This document shows positions 1 to 4,884 of a DNA stretch of 5,193 nucleotides, piece after piece. The stretch spans positions 1-5,193 of the forward strand of contig JAMCQQ010000544.1 of NCBI GenBank assembly GCA_023379515.1. Direction: 5' to 3'. The notes below the pieces were generated by a model that saw only the letters and a list, made by a program, of their open reading frames with translations, was not told the DNA's origin and ran no database searches. The DNA comes from Actinomycetota bacterium. Its GTDB lineage: Bacteria; Actinomycetota; Humimicrobiia; Humimicrobiales; Humimicrobiaceae. The first letter of the stretch is position 1; each line of letters begins with the position of its first letter. Both the position numbers and the translations under genes were made by a program.

Positions 1-15
1 TACCTTTTCATATTT

Positions 16-20
16 GAGGA
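16..20 (+). promoter_or_regulatory. Ribosome binding site of the methyltransferase gene
   Basis: GAGGA lies 5 nt before the ATG at 26. It decides the start: the in-frame TTG at 14 overlaps this site and has no Shine-Dalgarno of its own, so translation should begin at 26. Confidence 0.7.
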
Positions 21-25
21 TTTTT

Positions 26-889
26 ATGCTTAATTATTTAAAATACAGAATATCAGAAATCTTATATGGCGGCAAAAAAATTAAAATTCCTAAAGATGCC
101 CTTGTTTTGGAAGTGGCATCCGGAAATAAACCCTACTGGCGGTCAAATATACTGTTAGATAAATTTATTCTGGATAGTTCCGAGAGAAGTGGAGATTATG
201 TTGTTATAGACCGGGATTTTATTGCGGGCGATGCAATGCACCTGCCTTTCAAGGATAAAGCTTTTGATTTTGTCATTGCCAGACATATTCTGGAGCATCT
301 TTATGAACCCGAAATATTTTTAAAGGAATTGCAGCGCGTTGCCATGGCAGGTTATATTGAAACACCAAGCTCTTTTTCTGAAGAACTGTATGGGTGGCCT
401 TATCATCTATGGAAAATTGATGTGGAGGATGGCAGGTTAATATTAACACGCCGGGATAAAAAAATAAACACAAATTTAAAAAAACTCAGTATCCATTTCG
501 ACAATGACAATGATTTAAAAAATTTTGCCAGAAGAAATAGAGATTTATTTTATACCTGTTATCAATGGAATGATGTTATAGATTACAAGATTGTTAATGC
601 AAGTTCTTTTGTAAAAGAAATTGAAAGCCAGAACCGGGAACCAGATGCTGATTTTTCATTAAAAACATATAGAAAAAGGTATTCTTTCAAAACAAGGGCT
701 AAAATTTTTTTCGACCGCATTAGAAGAGATTTTGTTTGCAGCGGGCTGCGTTATGATTTAATCAATTTACTGCAGTGCGCGAAATGCGGGGGTTCCATGA
801 AAAAATCTTCGGAAGAAAAACCATATATTTTCTGCAAACAATGCGATATCAAATTCCCTTATAAAGATACTATCGTATTAACAATTTAA
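26..889 (+). CDS. SAM-dependent methyltransferase with C-terminal Trm112-like zinc ribbon
   Basis: The protein has 287 aa from the ATG chosen by the GAGGA site. Seen: a class I methyltransferase core with motif I-like VLEVASG (about residues 27-33), an acidic strand end near D62, then GDAMHLPFKDKAFDFVIARH (about 68-87), the Methyltransf_11-type pattern, followed by LEHL. The motif I glycine pattern is shorter than the classic GxGxG. The C-terminus carries two CxxC pairs (C251/C254 and C270/C273) and an FPYKDTIVL tail, matching Trm112/UPF0434-type zinc ribbons. Known: Trm112-like domains support or accompany methyltransferases. Inferred: a cytoplasmic methyltransferase; the substrate (small molecule, RNA or protein) cannot be read from the sequence. 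The middle part (about 110-235) is rich in basic and aromatic residues and probably forms the substrate cap. The gene runs tail to tail with the MFS gene, with one base between stop codons, so the two are not co-transcribed. Confidence 0.88.
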   Translation: MLNYLKYRISEILYGGKKIKIPKDALVLEVASGNKPYWRSNILLDKFILDSSERSGDYVVIDRDFIAGDAMHLPFKDKAFDFVIARHILEHLYEPEIFLKELQRVAMAGYIETPSSFSEELYGWPYHLWKIDVEDGRLILTRRDKKINTNLKKLSIHFDNDNDLKNFARRNRDLFYTCYQWNDVIDYKIVNASSFVKEIESQNREPDADFSLKTYRKRYSFKTRAKIFFDRIRRDFVCSGLRYDLINLLQCAKCGGSMKKSSEEKPYIFCKQCDIKFPYKDTIVLTI

Positions 890-890
890 G

Positions 891-2096
891 TCACTCTTCA
901 GATAAATATAGCAACTTCCTTTTTGCAATTAAGTTAAGCATAATAAAAATCATAAGTCCTGATATGGCTGTAAGGGATGCTGTAAGATACATTGTCCTGT
1001 AGCCGGCTGCATGGGCAAGGAAACCGAAGGAAACAGCACCCAGAAAATTCCCCAGATCCACGGAACCTGTAAAAATACTCATACCTGTTCCCCTTGCTCC
1101 TTCCGGCACACGATGCACCATAAGAGAATTTAAAGCAGGCCAGATAAGGGCATGGGCAATTCCCATGAAAATGCCAAGTTTATTAAATAAAGTATATTCA
1201 TGAACTCCGGATATTAAAAACAAGCCTGTTCCAATAAAAAGAAAACCCGGAATAATAACTTTTTCCTGCCCCCATTTGTCAGCCGAAGGACCTGCAAAAA
1301 TGCGGATGATAATTGCTGTTGCAGCGTAATAAACAAAAAATTCTCCAACCCTTGGAAAATTAAGAATCTTTGCGAAAGGAGCAATATAAACGGAGACAGA
1401 GTTTGTAGTTACACCGAAAATAACGGCTCCAAGCACAATAGCCATTATGCCGGGCATTCCAAGAACCTTGAAGAAACCGTGAAGTTCCATGCGTGGATGT
1501 GGAAAATGGCTCTCCTTTATCACCAATCTGGCAAGGATCATGGATATAACCGTGCAGGCAAACGCTGCTAAGAAAAGTCCTTCATAACCAAAGCGCACCT
1601 GAATCATTTCCGCGAAAACAGGACCTATTGCAATAGTTGCCAGTCCCGAGATTCCAAAAATACCTATTCCTTCAGTCATACGGTGAGATGGCGTTATATC
1701 GGCAACCGTTGTAAACACAGCGGTAAAATAAGTAGCAAGACCTATTGCATGGATGAACCTGATAACTAAAAAGTAAAAAGTTGACTCAATGTCAGGAATA
1801 TACAAAAGAGATGAAACTGCACATATAACAAGGCCCAGGATAATAAAAAATTTCCTGCCCTTCCTGTCCAGAAGTTCTCCCACAAGAGGACGGATGACAA
1901 TTGCTCCAATGGAATACGCCCCCATTATGATTCCAATCTGCCACTCGTTTTTCCCAATCATTTTTAAATAATTTGGAAAAATCACAAAAAAATTGGCATG
2001 TGAAAGAGCCAGAATATTAATGAGGTTCAAAAAAAGAAACTGAACAGTATATAAACGCTCAGGCTCCTCATTTTTTGACTTATTTTTGTTAATCAT
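891..2096 (-). CDS. Major facilitator superfamily (MFS) transporter, efflux-like
   Basis: A 401-aa inner-membrane protein, normal length for a 12-helix MFS permease. Seen: a short polar N-terminus, then alternating hydrophobic segments throughout. The cytoplasmic loop 2-3 signature is GELLDRKGRK (73-82), close to the consensus GxLaDrxGrk, preceded by RP (69-70). A motif B-like RFIHAIGLA stretch in helix 4 (113-121) and a second, degenerate loop motif GPSADKWGQ (269-277) in the C-terminal half reflect the internal duplication of the family. Known: such proteins are proton-coupled exporters or importers of small solutes. The fold is clear but the substrate is not; the sequence resembles the drug or sugar efflux branch. 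The ATG at 2096 is the only early start. No good Shine-Dalgarno precedes it; only a purine run (AGAAAG) lies inside the end of the upstream toxin gene, 6 nt away, which suggests read-through and translational coupling. Confidence 0.92.
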   Translation of the reverse strand: MINKNKSKNEEPERLYTVQFLFLNLINILALSHANFFVIFPNYLKMIGKNEWQIGIIMGAYSIGAIVIRPLVGELLDRKGRKFFIILGLVICAVSSLLYIPDIESTFYFLVIRFIHAIGLATYFTAVFTTVADITPSHRMTEGIGIFGISGLATIAIGPVFAEMIQVRFGYEGLFLAAFACTVISMILARLVIKESHFPHPRMELHGFFKVLGMPGIMAIVLGAVIFGVTTNSVSVYIAPFAKILNFPRVGEFFVYYAATAIIIRIFAGPSADKWGQEKVIIPGFLFIGTGLFLISGVHEYTLFNKLGIFMGIAHALIWPALNSLMVHRVPEGARGTGMSIFTGSVDLGNFLGAVSFGFLAHAAGYRTMYLTASLTAISGLMIFIMLNLIAKRKLLYLSEE

Positions 2097-2102
2097 TAAA
2101 TA

Positions 2103-2492
2103 TTAACTTAATCTTTCTAAAACCTTTATTTCTCTCATGGGATAATGTTTTTTATTATCTGTCAGTAAAATTGCGTTTTCAAAAAAGCAAACAGCAGCTA
2201 TAAGTGTATCATTGAGCGTCAACATATATCCTTTTTTCTGATATTCTTTTCTCCATTTGCCAGCAAGTTTTGCAGCTTCAATACTTATCGGGTAATACTC
2301 AATACCTTCAAAAAAAGCCTCAGTCCACCGGGTTTCACTTTCTTTCATGCCATAATATACTTCACCTACGGTTATCCCGCAGCATCCAAGTATGCCTTCT
2401 TTTTCTATAAGTTCTTCAAACAGCTTCTTTTTATTTGTATCACCCCTTAAAATCTGGATAACCTCAGTGGTATCAAGAAGATACTTAGCCAA
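2103..2492 (-). CDS. vapC: VapC-like PIN-domain ribonuclease toxin
   Basis: A 129-aa single PIN domain, the usual VapC length. Seen: N-terminal strand YLLDTTEVI with D7, GEVYYG with E44, NDTLIAAVC with D95, and LLTDNKKHYP with D112. These four acidic residues form the expected metal-binding active site. Known: PIN toxins of VapBC systems are Mg/Mn-dependent endoribonucleases that cut tRNA or rRNA and arrest translation until bound by the antitoxin. The gene starts at TTG, one base after the antitoxin stop codon, and its strong Shine-Dalgarno lies inside the antitoxin reading frame. The specific RNA target cannot be predicted. The assignment to the PIN family is firm; activity as a toxin is inferred from the antitoxin next to it. 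Confidence 0.92.
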   Translation of the reverse strand: MAKYLLDTTEVIQILRGDTNKKKLFEELIEKEGILGCCGITVGEVYYGMKESETRWTEAFFEGIEYYPISIEAAKLAGKWRKEYQKKGYMLTLNDTLIAAVCFFENAILLTDNKKHYPMREIKVLERLS

Positions 2493-2493
2493 A

Positions 2494-2772
2494 TCACTTC
2501 CTCCTCAACCTCTTCTCAGATTCTTCTCTCAGACTCCTTACATACTTATAGACAGCCTTATTCCCAGCCAGCTCAGGATGATCTTTATCCTTCCATGCTC
2601 CAAACCCGGCATTGAGAGCGCTTGCCATCTCCAGCTTTTTAAGTTCCTTGCTGGTTGCTTCAGCAACAAAGAGACTCATTTTCCTTTTGCCGACATTTTT
2701 TTCAAGTTCTTCTTTAAGCCTCCTGGAAAAAGTAAAATGCACATGAACCATTTTTTCTTTAGGGTTAATCAT
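2494..2772 (-). CDS. vapB: VapB-like antitoxin, probable ribbon-helix-helix
   Basis: 92 aa, starting at the ATG preceded by AGAGGTGA (2777-2784). Seen: a short strand VHVHFTFS (9-16), an amphipathic helix RRLKEELEKNVG (17-28), a basic turn KRK, and a second helix SLFVAEATSKELKKLE (33-48). This order is that of ribbon-helix-helix DNA-binding domains. The C-terminal part, FGAWKDKDHPEL (57-68) then YVRSLREESEKR (77-88), is the kind of segment that wraps around the cognate PIN toxin in VapB proteins. Role inferred: it binds and neutralises the PIN toxin encoded one base downstream and represses its own promoter, probably at the inverted repeat at 2796-2816. An internal ATG (codon 8) is possible but has no ribosome binding site. 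Confidence 0.82.
   Translation of the reverse strand: MINPKEKMVHVHFTFSRRLKEELEKNVGKRKMSLFVAEATSKELKKLEMASALNAGFGAWKDKDHPELAGNKAVYKYVRSLREESEKRLRRK
2500..2505 (-). promoter_or_regulatory. Ribosome binding site deciding the TTG start of the PIN toxin
   Basis: On the minus strand AGGAGG stands 7 nt before the TTG at 2492. No ATG lies in this frame near the domain start, and the PIN strand YLLD begins at residue 4, so TTG is the start. The site lies within the last codons of the antitoxin gene, so ribosomes finishing the antitoxin can re-initiate on the toxin. Confidence 0.75.
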
Positions 2773-2792
2773 AAAATCACCTCTACACTTAT

Positions 2793-2820
2793 ATTATACA
2801 CCAGATTTATGTGTATTGAA
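2793..2820 (-). promoter_or_regulatory. Promoter of the VapBC-like operon
   Basis: On the minus strand a perfect -10 box TATAAT (2798-2793) follows a weak -35 TTCAAT (2820-2815) with a 16-nt spacer. Transcription would begin near 2786, leaving a leader of about 14 nt that still contains the Shine-Dalgarno AGAGGTGA. The weak -35 with a strong -10 suits an operon held down by its own antitoxin. Confidence 0.55.
2796..2816. promoter_or_regulatory. Inverted repeat, candidate operator for the VapB-like antitoxin
   Basis: ATACAC (2796-2801) and GTGTAT (2811-2816) are exact reverse complements separated by 9 nt. One arm overlaps the -10 box of the minus-strand promoter and the other touches its -35, so a dimeric repressor bound here would block RNA polymerase. 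Ribbon-helix-helix antitoxins commonly bind such short paired half-sites. Six-base arms alone could arise by chance; the position is what supports the call. Confidence 0.4.
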
Positions 2821-2852
2821 AAGAATTTCTTCTGACAATCAATAATTTCTCC

Positions 2853-2880
2853 TTGACAAACAGCCGCAGATAATGATAAT
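2853..2880 (+). promoter_or_regulatory. Promoter of the Phd-PIN-murB gene group
   Basis: A perfect -35 TTGACA (2853-2858) is followed after 16 nt by GATAAT (2875-2880), five of six consensus -10 bases. Transcription would start near 2887, just upstream of the Shine-Dalgarno AGGAGG (2896-2901) of the antitoxin gene. It is a strong sigma-70-type match and points away from the promoter of the other toxin-antitoxin pair. Confidence 0.65.
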
Positions 2881-2888
2881 CTTAAGAT
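2879..2888. promoter_or_regulatory. Perfect 10-bp palindrome at the -10/start site, candidate operator
   Basis: ATCTTAAGAT is its own reverse complement and covers the end of the -10 box and the expected transcription start. Phd/YefM antitoxins bind short palindromes at this position to autoregulate. The assignment rests on position only. Confidence 0.35.
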
Positions 2889-2905
2889 GAACTTGAGGAG
2901 GAACT

Positions 2906-3139
2906 ATGAAAGTACAGACAATTTCAGTGAAAGAATTACGCAACAATTTTCCCCGAATAAGAAAAGACCTTGAGAGAGGCATAAGCTACACTTTAATCTA
3001 TCGTTCCAAGCCATTAGCTGAAATTAAGCCGATTGAGCACAAAAAGAAAAATTACAAAAACTTGCTCAAGCCGCCAAAAAGCCTTTTCTTCCGCAGTAAA
3101 ATTTCTGCTGTTGAGCTGGTACGAAAAGAAAGAGATTAA
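2906..3139 (+). CDS. Phd/YefM-family antitoxin
   Basis: 77 aa, starting at an ATG 4 nt after AGGAGG. Seen: the N-terminal pattern TISVKELRNNFPRIRKDLER (5-24), then GISYTLIYRSKPLAEIKP (25-42), which is the Phd/YefM DNA-binding fold with its typical strand 'rskPlAei.P'. A basic linker (KKKNYK, 46-51) leads to the C-terminal SAVELVRKERD (67-77), a short helix of the sort that plugs the groove of a PIN toxin. Role inferred: it neutralises the PIN protein encoded one base downstream and represses the shared promoter, probably at the palindrome at 2879-2888. This antitoxin fold differs from that of the pair on the other strand. Confidence 0.88.
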   Translation: MKVQTISVKELRNNFPRIRKDLERGISYTLIYRSKPLAEIKPIEHKKKNYKNLLKPPKSLFFRSKISAVELVRKERD

Positions 3140-3140
3140 G

Positions 3141-3569
3141 ATGCACTCCCTGCTTTTGGATTCCTCGGTCTATATATCATACTTTAACGAGCGTGACATT
3201 TTCCATAGAGATACAGCAGAATTTATTCATTCCGTCGCCTCTCCAGATACTACATTTATTGTGCCTATAACTGTTCCCTTGGAAGTGGGAAACATATTGT
3301 ATAAGACCGTAGAAAAATTTAAATATGAGGATTTAATATTATTCTTTAAAGATCACGATATAGTTAATCTTGATTTAGAGCTTGCCAGCGAGCTTCTAAA
3401 GCTTTTTAAAAACTTCAATCTCAAAACATCAGATGCGATCATTTTAGCCATCGCGGAGCTGGCTGACGCGGCTCTTATTACATGGGATAAAAAACTTCAA
3501 AAAGAGGCTGAAAAGCTTGTCCCGGCATATACACCTAAATCATTCATAAGCAAACTGCCGAAGGGATAA
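3141..3569 (+). CDS. PIN-domain ribonuclease toxin of the Phd-type pair
   Basis: 142 aa from the ATG at 3141, one base after the antitoxin stop. The frame is open upstream to 3033, but that stretch overlaps the antitoxin and gives a lysine- and serine-rich leader foreign to PIN proteins, so the later ATG is chosen. Seen: LLLDSSVYI with D7, TVPLEVGNIL with E48, KTSDAIILAIA with D98, and ALITWDKKLQKEA with D116, the four acidic residues of a PIN active site. Known: Mg-dependent endoribonuclease of the VapC type. Inferred: toxin held inactive by the Phd-like antitoxin. The sequence before the start is only purine-rich (AAAGAAAGAGA), so translation probably depends on coupling to the antitoxin. 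murB follows after 7 nt. Confidence 0.88.
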   Translation: MHSLLLDSSVYISYFNERDIFHRDTAEFIHSVASPDTTFIVPITVPLEVGNILYKTVEKFKYEDLILFFKDHDIVNLDLELASELLKLFKNFNLKTSDAIILAIAELADAALITWDKKLQKEAEKLVPAYTPKSFISKLPKG

Positions 3570-3576
3570 AAAGAAT

Positions 3577-4542
3577 ATGAAGATTTGCAAAAATTTTCCC
3601 TTATCTGAAGTTTTATGGTATAAGATCGGCGGACTGACACGTTATTTCATTGAAGCATCTGATAAAGAAGAGGTGCTTGAAGCTCTTGATTTTGTTAAAA
3701 ATAATAAAATTGAGAAGGTTTTCATAGCAGGACTGGGTGCTAATCTTCTTTTTACCGATGAATATTTTGACGGTGCTTTTATAAGAATAGTCAATGAAAG
3801 CAATAATTTAATTGAGCAGACAAACAATAATCATATTAGAGCATTTGCCGGAGAAATCCTGGATAATGTAATCCAATACGCATTTCAAAATAATCTTACC
3901 GGCATTGAATGGGCTGGAGGATTGCCGGGAACTGTGGGCGCCGCGGTGAGAGGAAATGTGGGCGCCTTCGGAGGAGAGATAAAAGATGTGCTTGCGGAAG
4001 CCGAATTGATAAAAATTACAGGCGCCGATTTCCAAATAATCAAAAAGAAAAATAGCGAGCTTAATTTCTCATACAGGAACAGTGCGATAAAAGAAAATAA
4101 AAACCTTATCGTCCTGTCTGCTACTTTAAAACTGAAAAAAGCAACCCAGGAGGAGCTTAAAAAAGCCCGCCAGGCTTACCTTTCAAATATCGCTTACAGG
4201 AATACCAAACATCCCATGGAGTATGCCAATTGCGGTTCTGTTTTTAAAAATATAGAAAAACGGGATGAAGTTGAAAAAATCCTATCTCTCTGGCCCGATA
4301 TAAAAGAAAAAGCAGAAAAGGACTGGCATGGAAAAATAAGCATGGGATATGTTGCCAGAAGACTTGGCTTTGACGGCTTTAAAATCGGCAGTGCCCAGGT
4401 TTCGCCCAAACACTGTAATTTCATAGTAAATTTAGGCGGCGCAAAGTTCAAAGACGTGTTTCAAATTATAGAAGCAATTAAGTCTAAGTTTTCCGAAACT
4501 TTTGGTTTTGCACCTGAAACCGAAATTGAAATAGTCCGCTAA
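3577..4542 (+). CDS. murB: UDP-N-acetylenolpyruvoylglucosamine reductase
   Basis: 321 aa, a full-length MurB: the cytoplasmic FAD enzyme that reduces UDP-GlcNAc-enolpyruvate to UDP-MurNAc with NADPH, the second committed step of peptidoglycan synthesis. Seen: KIGG (16-19), the FAD-binding stretch GLGANLLFTDEYFDG (52-66), the flavin/pyrophosphate loop GLPGTVGAAVRGNVGAFGGE (115-134), YRNS with R167, CGSVFKN (219-225) with the expected proton-donor S221, SPKHCNFIVN (276-285), and a C-terminal FAPETEIEI where E314 matches the conserved catalytic Glu. All key residues are present, so it should be active. The gene starts at ATG; AAGGGA lies 10 nt upstream in the end of the toxin gene. With only 7 nt from that gene and no visible promoter of its own, it probably shares the antitoxin promoter. 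No other cell-wall gene is in the window. Confidence 0.96.
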   Translation: MKICKNFPLSEVLWYKIGGLTRYFIEASDKEEVLEALDFVKNNKIEKVFIAGLGANLLFTDEYFDGAFIRIVNESNNLIEQTNNNHIRAFAGEILDNVIQYAFQNNLTGIEWAGGLPGTVGAAVRGNVGAFGGEIKDVLAEAELIKITGADFQIIKKKNSELNFSYRNSAIKENKNLIVLSATLKLKKATQEELKKARQAYLSNIAYRNTKHPMEYANCGSVFKNIEKRDEVEKILSLWPDIKEKAEKDWHGKISMGYVARRLGFDGFKIGSAQVSPKHCNFIVNLGGAKFKDVFQIIEAIKSKFSETFGFAPETEIEIVR

Positions 4543-4603
4543 AAAGGTATGTTATAACTTTAAGAAGAACGGGTATAAATATCCAAAGCCTAATTTACAA
4601 ATT

Positions 4604-4610
4604 AAGGAGG
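4604..4610 (+). promoter_or_regulatory. Ribosome binding site of the EF-Tu-domain-like gene
   Basis: AAGGAGG stands 8 nt before the ATG at 4619. It decides the start: the in-frame GTG at 4610 overlaps this site and cannot use it, and the ATG at 4615 is out of frame. Confidence 0.75.
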
Positions 4611-4618
4611 TGCTATGG

Positions 4619-4876
4619 ATGGCGCATGAAATTGAAATCGGCAGGGTATCTCACTGTTTTGACAAAATCATGGTGGGCATTATAGAGCTCAAGGATGAGC
4701 TGAAAGTGGGCGACAAAATCCATATCAAAGGGCACAAGACTGATTTTGAAATGGCAGTATCCTCAATTCAAATCGAGCACCAAAATGTGGAATCTGCAAA
4801 AGCCGGCTGACAGGTCGGCATAAAGGTTCCAGACCATGTCAGAGAACATGATGTGGTTTGCAAAGTGGTAGAATAA
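4619..4876 (+). CDS. Small EF-Tu domain-II-like protein with in-frame TGA (candidate selenoprotein)
   Basis: Read through the TGA at 4808-4810, the product has 85 residues with the TGA at position 64. Seen: IEIGRVSHCFDKIMVGIIEL (5-24), LKVGDKIHIKG (28-38), a polar loop, SSIQIEHQNVESAKAG (48-63), TGA, then QVGIKVPDHVREHDVVCKVV (65-84) and a TAA. This is the strand order of the translation-factor domain 2 beta-barrel; EF-Tu has RAGENVGV where this protein has KAG-TGA-QVGIKV. Stand-alone proteins of this type, about 85-90 aa, are often annotated 'translation elongation factor-like'; their function is unknown to me. Stopping at the TGA would remove the last barrel strands. The unbroken frame and the hairpin around the TGA (4807-4842) favour recoding, most simply as selenocysteine. 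Alternatives are a nonsense mutation or sequencing error. A standard gene caller would report a truncated protein of 63 or 66 aa. C13 and C81 are the only cysteines. Confidence 0.75.
4807..4842 (+). promoter_or_regulatory. SECIS-like hairpin based on the in-frame TGA
   Basis: CTGACAGGTC (4807-4816) pairs with GACC-A-TGTCAG (4832-4842): ten Watson-Crick pairs with one bulged A at 4836. The TGA itself lies in the lower stem. The 15-nt loop (4817-4831) begins with GG and contains AAAGGUU; two further G-C pairs (4817-4830, 4818-4829) would shorten it to ten bases. Bacterial SECIS elements are hairpins just 3' of the UGA with G at the loop start, and the E. coli fdhF loop carries GGU. Here GGU begins 14 nt after the UGA, a little closer than in fdhF, and the apical loop starts nearer to the UGA than is usual. 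Candidate only. Confidence 0.5.
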
Positions 4877-4884
4877 TCTGCACT

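Noticed and set aside
14..25. TTG start for the methyltransferase
   Set aside because: It overlaps the GAGGA site, which is correctly spaced for the ATG at 26.
2821..2831. AAGAA-T-TTCTT symmetric element between the two toxin-antitoxin promoters
   Set aside because: A short A/T-rich symmetry expected by chance in this composition, and not placed on a promoter box.
2392..2835. Plus-strand open frame of 147 codons across the VapBC-like genes
   Set aside because: It is the antisense of two recognisable genes, has no ribosome site and resembles no protein family.
3033..3140. N-terminal extension of the second PIN toxin from an ATG at 3033
   Set aside because: It overlaps the antitoxin gene in another frame and adds 36 residues unlike a PIN N-terminus; the ATG at 3141 puts the LLLD strand at residue 4.
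3933..3966. Direct repeat TGTGGGCGCC with several GGCGCC sites
   Set aside because: It is explained by the Val-Gly-Ala repeats of the MurB flavin-binding loop.
4551..4579. Promoter upstream of the EF-Tu-like gene (TATAAA at 4574)
   Set aside because: The -10-like box is reasonable but the matching -35 (GTTATA) is poor in an AT-rich gap.
4610..4810. A complete 66-aa gene ending at the TGA
   Set aside because: The GTG at 4610 overlaps the Shine-Dalgarno, and ending at the TGA cuts the barrel before its last strands although the same frame continues with matching sequence to TAA at 4876.
4808..4810. Genome-wide TGA reassignment to Trp or Gly
   Set aside because: TGA correctly ends the MFS gene at 891-893 and the antitoxin gene at 2494-2496, and Trp residues are encoded by TGG.
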